NCBI GenBank assembly: GCA_023634235.1
Contig: JAMKCF010000007.1
Span: forward strand, 6,333,630-6,397,629
Source: Pisaster brevispinus
Taxonomy: Eukaryota; Echinodermata; Asteroidea; Forcipulatida; Asteriidae
Direction of reading: 5' to 3'
DNA: 64,000 nt
How positions within the stretch are numbered: position 1 is the stretch's first letter; each line of letters begins with the position of its first letter. The notes beneath the pieces are model-generated. The model had not been told where the DNA came from. It was given only the letters and a program-made list of their open reading frames with translations, and did no database searches. Positions 22,866-34,200 of this stretch are shown here, piece by piece. The position numbers and the translations under genes were made by a program.

Positions 22866-23560
22866 GTGGGACTCGAACCCTTTCCGACCCGCCTCAATTA
22901 TTTTGAACGCTCCGAATTATTTATTTTATGTGCTTGAAATAAATTATAGCAAAAGCTCTTAATAAATTATTGCGTAACCATGTACTGCTCTCAAAATAAT
23001 TTCGCTCGAAATTATTTTGTAAGCTGAAATGAATTACTGTGAGAGCTCAAAATAAATTATTGCAAAATTGATTTGTGCTCTCAAATCAATTCTCTCGAAA
23101 TCATGTTGAATGTTCAACACAACTTATTTTGTGTTCTCGGATAAAACTATTGCAAAAGCTCGAGATTAATTATTGCAAATTCGATTCGTGCTGTCGAAAT
23201 CATTTCTCTCAAAATAATTTCAAACACTACTTATCAATTATTTTCTGCGCTCTGAATAAATTGTTGCCAAAGCTCGAAATATATTAATCAATTTGTGATC
23301 TCAATTTGAACACTCGACATAATTATTTTGTGCGCTCGGAATTAATTATTGCGAAATCTATTTATGCTGCCGAAATCATTTATTTTTATTTATTTTGTGC
23401 TTTCGGAATAAATCACTGCCAGAGCTCGAAATAAATTATTGCAAAATTGATCTGTGCTGTCGAAATCATTTCTCCTAAAATAATTTCGAACGCTCCAAAT
23501 AATTTAGTTAGAGTGATCAAACAAATTGTGTGAGCACTCAAAGAACTCAAATTATTTATG
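22866..23560. repeat. AT-rich degenerate satellite, unit A
   Basis: Many diverged repeats of CTCGAAATAAATTATTGCAA and its partner CGCTCGGAATAAATTATTGC, irregularly spaced at roughly 25-60 bp. The left boundary is GTGGGACTCGAACCC, which is a tRNA T-arm (B box) on the minus strand, so the tract may be the body of a tRNA-derived element. Copies lie at the same relative place in B and C. Confidence 0.75.
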
Positions 23561-25385
23561 TGTTATTTTATCATCCCATGTCCCTTTAGGGGCTCGTAGC
23601 CTATTGGCATTTGACTATTAAATGATTCCTAGTTGGAGCGTATCATGATCTACTCAATATATAAACACCAACCCATAAAACTACTATTCAAAATAAAAAG
23701 ATTCACTGGTGACACAAATTTAATCTGATATATTCAAGGGTCTCAAAAAGGCATCACTGTTAGGAGCAACATTTGAAAATGGCCATTCTTAAAATTTGCG
23801 CAAGCCAATTTTTAATTTGCGCACGCGCAACATTTGAAGTCTGCCCATGCACACAGAAAGTGTTTCTCCGATCATCAAACTTTGTTCAGTTATAGACTGT
23901 TGGAATACTATACATTGATTTGTTGGCCTAAAACATTGTGTGACGTCAGTGTGACCTCAACTTTTCAAAGTAAGCTAAATTTAAGTTTCCTATATTAAAT
24001 GAATAAGTATTTAAAAGGGGCTTTAACGACAGTTTATTCAAGGCTGTTAAAACACACCAATAATTATGTATTTCCACTACAATTTTACTATTCATTGGTT
24101 TAAATTTGTGCGCCGATGGATGAGTTTAACATTTCACTCGACATGTTTGTCGATACACGGTGTGTAGGTATTGAATTCTTATCCAACTTTTGGACTAAAG
24201 ATCAGGAGCACTTTTCGACCCGATCATAGAAACAAGGACAAAATTCTGACGTACGGAAGTGCTAATTATATATTTTTATCCCGGTTTTCTAAGCATTTCA
24301 CAGTTCTCCCAGTTGCTGGCAAAAGTTTATGATGCTTTTAACATAAATTAATCACTTCCCCACACTAGTATATTAATGTTTATATAAACGTCCTCATTTT
24401 CAACTAAAACCGTTCAACCTTGCTCACTGGGCACAACTAGGTAGATAACCATTGTAGAGTTAGGGGGACTTTTTACTGGGACCTTTCGGTGGGGATACAA
24501 TTTAGAACGGTAGCAAAACGAATGTTGGTAAAATTGTTGTCATTTAATAGCAGTAATTTTAAATGAGGCGAGTGTTTAGTGCAATATTGATTCGTTGGTC
24601 CTTGAAGCAAGTGTACCTGGTTGGTAAAGAGCAAACTGACATCAATATGAGTGGTGATGTGTCAGTTACAATCACTTGAGCAATCGCAAAAAAAACCTCA
24701 CAAGGTTTCCAAAATGTATGTCTATAAAGATAATACAGGCGAGAAGTGTGTGCATCGAAGTGAAAATCCCATATAGAATTGTAGTGTGTCTTGCAGAGTG
24801 ATATTGATCTACAGGTTGTGGTTGATGTAAATGAAGCAATATATGAAGCAAATAGGTGAAACTTTAAACAGTCATTTAGACGATCTAGTTTACAATTTTT
24901 CATGTATATATTAGAAAGTGTTTTTCTAAATTGGTTATTTTGCTCGTTTCTGGGGTCTAGTCCACACACCTTTTGTTTTTGTCCACATTTTGTTATAATT
25001 TTGTTTTTATTGTTACTATTATTAAGTGTATTAGTATTAGGTGCTCGGCTCTACCATGTATAAACTGTCCATACAGTTCTGTTTAAGATTAATTTCCCAT
25101 TATTATTACTACTAGCGAGAAAAACAGCGTTACGCGCGGGTCCCGCTAGTGGAGTAATTTTTAAACAGGACGGTTAGCCACCAATACTATAGGACTTTTA
25201 AAATATTACGTAGTCCTTATATCATTTTCATCCCCGGTCTCTTTATTATGTACTGTTGACGAACTGGAAATCATTTACACAATGAGCACGTAACAACAAA
25301 GTCGTGATGGTATTATAGATCACAGTAGGCCAAACGATGTTGTGTTTTATGGTGTCAACATTAAAAATTGGTGAGCAAATAAACT
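23561..25385. other. distal flank of unit A
   Basis: Shared with B (38871-41765). A 136-codon minus-strand frame at 24559-24969 is not kept open in B, so I regard it as non-coding. About 160 bp present in B at 39545-39700 is missing here. Confidence 0.5.
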
Positions 25386-25520
25386 CAACAACAACAACAA
25401 CAACCACCACCACCACCACCACCACCACCACCCCCACCCCCACCCCCACCCCCACCACCACCACCACCACCACCACCACCACCACCACCACCACCACCAC
25501 CACCACCACCACCACCACCA
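25386..25520. repeat. AAC/ACC microsatellite with CCCCCA insert
   Basis: AAC units change to ACC units, interrupted by four CCCCCA-type hexamers, then about 25 further ACC units. It marks the end of unit A; the matching end of unit B has a shorter, impure version. Confidence 0.95.
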
Positions 25521-26231
25521 CAAAAAAAAATGCTGCTTTTGCTGGCTTTCCCTTTGGATTTATCGTGTTTTTTTTTTACTTTTTACTTTTCGTTGGACCA
25601 CCTTCTGGGTGTTTTTCCTTGCGATGTTTTTTGTACCGATCCTTGGATGTCGAAGAAACGTTCTCCATTAAAGCAAGTACACAGAATATAGTACGTCGTC
25701 GTACACAGAATACAGGTTGGGGTTAGTTTTCGCGGTCGTAACCAATAACTGTTTCGATGGCAAGTTCAACCGAAACAGTTATTGGTTACGACCGCGAGCG
25801 GACTTCGACTAGGACTGACCATAGAGCAAGGAACCTTGCTCTATGGACTGACGTCCGTTCGTGTCACTAATCTCTATTATAGGCCTACTGACAGTATAAT
25901 AGAGATCAGTGGTTCCTGTCTGTTTTTTTATTTACACGTGAATTTGTGCTTGATGGATATGAAGTCTGTATCCTCATGCCTCGCCATTGTTATAATTGAT
26001 ACATAAACAGAGCACCAGTCTACTTACAACATCGTGCATCATTGTCACGTAAACTTGACAGTTGCAACGGCTGGAAAAGCGTATAAGCTGACCTTTGACC
26101 GCGTTTTTTTTTCTTCACATTTGTCGTTAATTACGTGATATTTTGATGTTTTTCTTTTACAACAACCATTTAAAAATTGTTGTCTGTCATTCCACATCAC
26201 AATATTAGGTAAACAGTAAGCCGGTGTGTCC
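25521..26231. other. spacer between units A and B
   Basis: Apart from the three nested hairpins it holds T-rich unique sequence. No gene recognised. Confidence 0.5.
25730..25797. repeat. hairpin, 27-bp arms
   Basis: TCGCGGTCGTAACCAATAAC continues to CTGTTTCG and is repeated inverted at 25771-25797 with a 13-base loop. Immediately to the right are two further hairpins: CCATAGAGCAAGG/CCTTGCTCTATGG near 25820-25847 and one with ATCTCTATTATA/TATAATAGAGAT arms near 25869-25909. Confidence 0.8.
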
Positions 26232-27941
26232 CTTTAAGTGTAGCCCTCACCTAGAAGTGGTTGCCCAGCCTTGTGATCTTAGCAGATGTCTCATACAAAA
26301 AAAACCTTGGCAGTTTCTGCGTTGATGAATAATATTGTACAAATCCTTGTAATTATTAACCTTCATTATCTGATAGACTCCGAAGAATGGTCACAGATTT
26401 TCAAACATAAAAAAACCTTCACAGTTTATGCTTATTACTATTGTTATTAATGTTATTGGTTTATTTCATCAAACAAGAACGTGAAGGAATGTACAGTACG
26501 GCAACTGATTGAATTGCACTATACAATGATACATAAACAAGGTTATAAAGAAAGGAGTTAAGTAATTTATTCATATTAGACAAACATAACAAGAAAAACA
26601 CTATCAAGAGGACAAAACAAGAAAAATATGCTCTTGAACATATTTTCAAAAGTGCACTATACAGTGGTACATTAAAAATGTTAATAAAAAGTCGAGTAGA
26701 ATATTTGACAAATATGACTAAACAAAATATCAATACAATAAAAAGGGGTACAGAAAAACCCCAAAACAGGATTATAGTAAAAAAAAAAATACATTAGTCC
26801 CAGGCATAATGTTTACCACTGCTTGCTCAGCGACTTATTTAAGCTAGGAATACAACTTAACTGTTCTGGTAACTGTTAGTTCTGCATTGAACAATAGTTA
26901 AGTGGTATAGAGAGACGGGAAGGAGGCCGGTCCTCTATTTAAAAATGACGAGCATTTACCAGAATACAATAAATAAAAAATCCACATGATGATGTCTAAA
27001 ATATAAATTGATCTCCCGCACTTGAACTGATTTTAATCTTCCATTTAATAGCACACAATTCAAAATAGCACTAACAGTAACACTAAAGTAACACAGTCAC
27101 TTATAAAGTGCGAAAGATCCACACGACACGAGGCTGGCTATACACATGCACAAGTTTACATTATCTCGATTGAAATAGCTACAAAGCAGTACTTACAGAT
27201 AGCTCTATAACACTATCCCTACACCAATAGAGAGAAATACCACTCGAAAATAAATGTGCTCTCTCTCTCTCTCTTTGGTAATTTACCCAAACACTCAAGT
27301 TGCTCCTCAGTCAGGCTAGAAAACCAGACAGGAGATGCACAACCAATGACAGGTGTATTCTGAGGTCACAACCCAGTATATTACACCGATTCAGCTGACG
27401 TAGAAAAACTAATGTTTTCGATTAAAAGATTTGCACATGAAATCTATTTGGGATGCTACATTCCCTCTACATGAACACCGGGGAGTTTTAGGCAAGATCA
27501 TTGGTTTTAAAAGGCAAATCATCTATATGGAAATGCAGGTTGACAGGAACCCACTTTTAAGCAGACAGTCATAAAATTGCACTTTGTTGGGTTTAAACGC
27601 ATCAAGTTATTATCAGACCATTGTCTGCAGTTGTCAAGTTTAACGCAATATTTGCTAAAATGATGTAACGTAAGTTTAAGCTGACTGCAACTACCAACAA
27701 TTTACTGCCTTCGAGTTTAAAACACCAGTCTTCTCATTTCAATCACCACTCTCTTTTGTTCATACTTTGTACGCAATAATAATGTACAGACCACAGATGA
27801 ATAACCAGATGATGTACAGCATATACACATGTAATGTCACACTACTAATGCGTTACAATATAATAACAGTAAATTTATTTTATATAAACTAAATCGATGA
27901 ATTCAGTCATTGTTAGTTAGAACTAATAAGTCATTAATGGT
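26232..27941. other. 3' flank of lectin-PAN gene B
   Basis: Nearly identical to 48636-50344. It includes a CT microsatellite at about 27259-27273. No gene recognised. Confidence 0.5.
27874..27879 (-). terminator. possible poly(A) signal of copy B
   Basis: AATAAA on the minus strand, 63 bases past the stop codon of copy B. C has it at the same place; in A the site is changed (ATAAAAAA only). Confidence 0.4.
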
Positions 27942-28216
27942 CTAGCCACGGACTACTGCGTACACCAAGCAGTCTGGCTGATCATCTGCCTTCAAGTCTC
28001 CAGCCTTTACATCGTAGAGCCTGCACTGACCAGAAGTCATGACGTAGTCGAAAGACAAACACTCGTTGTTCATCTTACAACTCAGGAAACAGTGCATGAG
28101 TGACTTCATGTGAATGACCGATAGAGGGCGTGGACTGGCAATACACTTCCCTTCGAAAAGCAATGAGGATAATATCATGCAAGCGCTGGCGAATGGAGTG
28201 TTCATAGTCGTTGCAG
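27942..28216 (-). CDS. copy B exon 5, PAN/Apple domain and stop
   Basis: 275 bp, stop TAG at 27942. It differs from A at several residues (for example GKCIASPRP, CFLSC, DVKAGD, KADDQPDC); every cysteine is kept. Confidence 0.85.
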
Positions 28217-31200
28217 CTGTAGACAAACGAACAATGATCGAGAAAGGACAATGCACGAAGTATATCAAAATAAATGAAAAACAGAGACGTTTATGTTCGT
28301 TATGAGATTGCTGCCTTTACACATCTTCAACATTGCTTTGTTCGGTCACAGTAAGCGAACCACTTTTATTCCTTGTAGTCGTGTGAAATAACTCACAAAA
28401 ACACAAGAATTTAGAACATTGTAAAAGGGTGTTTTGTGACATTCAGCACAAAAATGTCCTCCCTCAAAACAATGGCACACAGAAGCAAAACAAAAAATTT
28501 CTTACTTAGATAATTTCTTGTTGTTTGAAGGCAGTCTTCCATGGGGTACTCTTCAACCATCACTTCACAAAGTGTTAGTGATTTAGAGTCTGCAGTAGGA
28601 ACCGCGTCGTCCACACTGACGTACCGGGCAATCACGGAAGGGTCGCAGAAAATCGGTATGTGTGCCCCAGGGTCCGATGCTTGGTATGACGTCACTGTTA
28701 ATCCACATGCCGCATTGTTGAAAGGGTTGCTCTCCATACCTGCTCTAACGATGGCGCCTAACAAACGCTCATCTGTCAGAGGAAAGAAGATTTACATCCA
28801 CTTTAACTCAAAAACAATAGACAGAAGATTATACTTCATTACTAAAGATCGTATGAAGTAAAAAATGGAGTCTTGATTGTTGTTGTGTTCTACTCACTGA
28901 AATCTTAACAAATTTAATTTGATAAACTTTAAAGGAAATCAATGTTTACCCGTTAACCCTTTCATCAGGACGGGCTTTTTCCCCTTCTTCTTTTTTGTAG
29001 GTACGGGCACCGGGGGGCGGCAAATTTGTGTCCATACAGTATTCTCGAGCGATATTTATGACACTTGCCGTAAAAAGGTTCATTTGACCTGGTTCTACAT
29101 GATCGCGTAAACAAATTCCACAAAAAAGTACAATTGGGGCGTTTCCTCCTCCTCCTTCTTCTTCCTCCTCTTCTTCTTCATATTATTTTGAGGGGGCATA
29201 ATCAATCACGTGACATTTAATTTTTTAACTTGAGTCACCGTTGCGGGCGCTATAACAATTTGTTTATCCTTTTTAGGGAAAATGATATTATAAAAAACAG
29301 TTTGTCCACTTATAATTTGTCCACTTCTACATGGGGTCGAGGTTGCAAAGATGAGGCCTGATTGATAAGTCACTTGACCTGAAAACACAAAATCTGAATT
29401 GACCAGCCATTTCAGTTTCCACAATGGAAAAAAAAAACTGTTCCATAACTCATTGCCAATACAAATTTCAGGGGAAAATTTCTCAAAACAAGTGGAATTT
29501 TGTTGCAAAAAGACAATAAAATCACAAAAATCGTTTAACCGCAGGTTTAAAAAAAAAGGTTGCCATGGTAACAGCTGACCCTGATAACAACGATTTATTA
29601 ACAACATGATTTATCGATAAATATTGGAGGAAAAGTCCGAAGTTTCACTTACTACAGCAATCTCCTCTGTTGACAAGGGTGATGCGACCGAGGCAGTGGT
29701 TGGTCCCCAAGTCCACCTTCCACCATGGATGCAAGTCGTCCGCTAGAAAAGGAATACATCAGTGTTGTGTAAAAAATGTTCAAATTGTGTACAAACAATT
29801 TAATATGTGACGCAAAAATAAACAAAATACAGGTCACGTGAAGGGAAAAATGTTAACTTTTGCCAATTTTTTGACTGTTTTAAACAAAATGGTTGCTTTG
29901 AATATAGGCCAGATCAAGAAGAGAATATAAACAAAAGTAATGGTAACTGCAACGTGATGGTATCAAAAATTGTGTACAGGGATTTCATAGAATTGTTTTA
30001 AATTTAATCACGTTTTCTTTTATAAACTTGCTTTTTTTTTATACAAACCGTAAATAAAAACCCAATTTTCCTCATGACTGTATTAAACCAAAAATATCCT
30101 ATTACTGTGGTTAACTCTCTTTCTTCCCACAATTATTAGAAATACAAATTGGGAAGTTTGTGGAGAAGTTTCCACAAAGATAGTTGGTCCTGAAGGAGCA
30201 GGTTTGGGCGTAGGTGTGGTACGGGTGTCAATGATAAGGCGAGAGATACAATACACAAAACAACATCACTTCTTTGTTCAAGATCTATCTAGACCGTGCT
30301 AATGCTAGGTTCCCACACTGTCGTGCGATCCTTTAATACAAACGCCACGATTTGCCATTCGTGGAATCTTTGTTTCCTTTTTTGAAGTTCCAGGTTTGGA
30401 TACGAGTTGATGTGAGTCGATACGTTCTGGTAAGATTTGGTGCGCTTTGGTACGATTTGTTGTCAATTTAATCATGTTTTCATTTCTATAATTTGCCTTC
30501 TTCGATTTACGAACCAAAAATCAAGAACCCGAGTTTCCAGACCGATTTCCACATAACTGTATCAGACCAAAAATATTCTAACTTATATTAATGTGGTTAA
30601 CTCTCTTTCTCTCACAATATTACAAATACAAATTCGGAAGAGTAGCTCAGGGATTAGGGACTGTGCGGGTGTCAGTATTAAGACAACGGTATTTTTATAT
30701 TCAAGTTACATTTAAACTGTGCCAGTCTCGAACGTATTCAAATATTTTTGGGACCTGTTTGGTCCCACATGTATCTTGCTTTAACACGTGAAGGAAACCA
30801 ATTTAACGGGTCCCGATGGAAAAACACGCACGAAACTGTCGTAGTCTATAATGTACGAGCTCATAGTCTAACCACCGACGTTTTTTGGATTCTGCCACGT
30901 TCTTTTATTTTACACTTACAGGAGTGAGAGCAACTGCGCTCATGTGTATCTGTTCTTAGATCACCATCTATCGCTAGATCTGCTGAAAGATTAACTCCAT
31001 TATGTGTGATAGTCGAGACCTGGGTGGCTCGCATTCCACGAAGATCCAGAGCTGAAAGTATGACACATCCACAGAAAAGAATCAAAAGCCAAGAAAATAA
31101 TCGCTTATCAGTGTTGTGTTACCGTTTGGATTGTTAAGACTTAGTGATGTAGAACACTTCCGTGAAAAATTCAAGCCACCAGAAAAATATCTAGCAAACA

Positions 31201-34200
31201 ACACGAGGACTCCAAAGGAAAGTAAACCTATTGTGCATCATAAAAAACTCCAAAAAGAACTAAAGCTATATTTTGCCTCCCAAAGTACAAATATCATCCC
31301 AATGAAATAAAATGACCACTCTACCACAGGTGACCACTGGCCAAAATACGTGTTCACCGCCAATGGGGCTCGTGCCACTAGCAGTTGACAATGTTAGGCA
31401 AAACAAGGAGAAGCATTCTGTCATTTTTCCTTTAAATGACCTCTAATACATATAAAATGACCCCCCCCCCCATTAAAATACAAGACAAAACAAAACAAAA
31501 CAAAAAACACCTTAAATCAAAAGCAAAAACAACCCCCAAAAGAAAAAAAACCACTGGCACAACTGGCACATCTGTATGAACATTCGTAGATTGATGAAAT
31601 ACACCTTAATTGTAAAAGCCACATATATTTATTTTCATACAATGACCACTGCTGCTGACCGAAAGGTAACCACTGACCAAAATCTGCGTGCACCCCAAAA
31701 TATTTTGTTATTCATGACAGGAGGTTTATTGAACGATAACATTTTCCACACTATGTCGATATTTTAGCGGAGACGTTTTGTAATGAAATTCCCACATGGA
31801 CCCATTCATACACATTAGCCGCTGCAATAAACCAACGGAAAATTTTCGGTAATATTTTTTCGCATTCTTTTTAAAAGACTAACCACCTTGACCAGTGAAA
31901 ATGCTCCTACGATAGATACTGTTATGTTTTCAGTGCTGTTAAAGTGAACATTTTTACCGTAAACATTGTTTTCTTTTTTATTGTTAATGACCATCACCTC
32001 TTTTTAAGACTGCGTAGGCCTATTGTGTAAATCGCACACGCATTCATACTTCCGGTCCCAACCACATGGAATTTTACGTAAAGCGAAATTTTGTTTCGTT
32101 TAACGTAGTTTATGGCCATGAAAATAATATACGTTGTTTGGAAATGTAGTACTTAGTGATAAAACACATGAAAGTAAAAGCAATTCAACAAAATAGTGAA
32201 GAAAAAAATTCGGCTTCCGGTCAGGCTTACTTGCCCAAAGTCAATAGCGTTTGCCTACCTGGGCTGGAAACCATGTTAAGCATAATTTTATTGTGCTCAG
32301 CTATTATTTGTTTGAGCTGAATCAGCTCTATGAAATTCACCCATGAAGTTGTCTATAATTAAGCTATTATGGATCTTTTGTTTAATTGTGTTTAAAGTAG
32401 AGAAATGAATTTCATTCACTGAGGTTACCAGATGGCGCTAATTGATGGAAGTCTTGTGTACTGTGAGTTGGAACACAGTTGAAGTTTCCCCCATTATTTC
32501 CGTTTCAATCAGTTGAGTTCTTAACTATGCAACACAAAGTCAGTATCCGACTCACTCAAAATCACCAAAGATGAGATAACAGTTCAAAAGGACTCGACAA
32601 ATTATCCCTTTCTCGTATGCTCCTGATTTGTGTGTCCCCCTCAGATCACAGACGAATATCACTATAGCTGAAGAACACCCGAAACATAGATCATTACTAG
32701 GTTGAGATTTGCCAACTATAACCTTTCGTATACAGAACAGGACTGGAGTAATTATAATAACAGAGGGAATTTGTGCTTTTTGGGTGCAAATCATGACATT
32801 TTTCGAGAACATTGAAGTCAATATATGTACAATGTCTCTTCAGAGCCAACAAGTGAACGTTCTTCTCAATAGTTCAAAAGCTAAATATTGCTCTCCAGTC
32901 TACGCCAGTGAATCGTTTTGACATGACTTTAGTACAGTACTGATTTTACACAAATAATAACAAAGGACACATAATATAAATTTCATCCCTGATGCCAGCC
33001 AATTCTTCATCTATTTAAACCAATGCGGTGCCCGATGACAAAATCATGCATGATTAGTACTGCCTCTATAGCTACGGTACTCTCTTTGATCTGTTGAAAT
33101 GCATCTGCTCTATAATGGGAGAGGTCGTGAGTTAGAATCTCACCCAAGTAACGTGTAATATGCCTGTGGATTATTATTTAACAGATATTGTTTTCGTCAA
33201 GATATTTGGTTTCCCCCCCGAATTATTATTCTTTCCATCTGCCAAAATCCTCTAGGCTCCGTACACGCATTTTGTTCACTCCTAAAATTAAACATTATAG
33301 CCTTATTATGAAATACTCAAATCACACATATTAAGGCTTTAAGTGATGGAATTGTCGTGAATTCTAAATAGCTTAACATAATTAGTTCATTGATAAGCAT
33401 ATGCTTTGAAGAAATTACATGTATATTTCTATTGTGTAGAAACTTGATAATAACAAACGCTTCGGTGGTTTCTCTGGCGCAATTTAATTAACTGGTTTTT
33501 GTATACCCCATGCTACGTTTGCGCATTTCGCATCAAGGTAATATGAAATTATACGGAAAACTGTTAATATTCGGTTATTCCATATACAGCGTATACGTTT
33601 AAATAGCTGAACTCCCAGTTGCCTAAAACAGAGTGCCGTGCCTAGGCAACAACATTTGTTACACGTATATTCCTATCGTATAGAAACTTGATCATAACAA
33701 ACGCTTCGGTGGTTTCTCTAGCGAACCAAGCGCAATTTAATTTCCTGGTTTTTGTATACCCGATGCTACGTTTGCGCATTTCGCATCAAGGTAAAATGAA
33801 ATTATACTAAAAACTATTAATATTCGGTTATTCCAAGTGAACCAAGCTTGCAGATTAATGTTTCACAACACCCACTTGCCCATTCCTACACTGCAAAAAC
33901 GTTGGTCAAATCATTTGACACAATTTGTTGGGCAATGTGATTTCCATAACTATTGGTCGATGTTTGCCCAACGAAAGAAACAATTGCTGTTGTTGGGCAA
34001 ACATTTTGTTTGCCCTTTTTTCAGAAGGAGTGAAACAAATGTTGGGCAAATGTTGGGCAAATATTTCGCAATTTGAATTCATTATAATTGTTGGTTACAC
34101 TGTTGCCCATATCTTGGGCAACTTTTTGTTTATTTTAATTAATAGTAGTTGTTGGTGAAAATTATGCACATTAGTTGGGCAAAATCGTTCGATCATGCGC

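Larger units (their letters stand above)
7813..25520. repeat. segmental duplication unit A
   Basis: Starts at TTGGTGATCATAGTAAAACA, the same words that open unit C at about 47371, and ends with the ACC microsatellite that also closes unit B. It contains one exon-like ORF, lectin-PAN gene A and its upstream flank with an AT-rich satellite. Unit A has its own insertion of repeats at about 15.3-18.9 kb relative to B. Confidence 0.8.

Noticed and set aside
24559..24969. 136-codon minus-strand frame
   Set aside because: Unit B has the same sequence with indels that break the frame; it is not a conserved protein.
25246..25726. Poly-Val and poly-Thr frames over the ACC microsatellite
   Set aside because: Low-complexity repeat translation with no conserved flank.
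28114..28305. Plus-strand frame MTDRGRGLAIHFPSKSNEDN, repeated in C and A
   Set aside because: It is the antisense shadow of the PAN exon.
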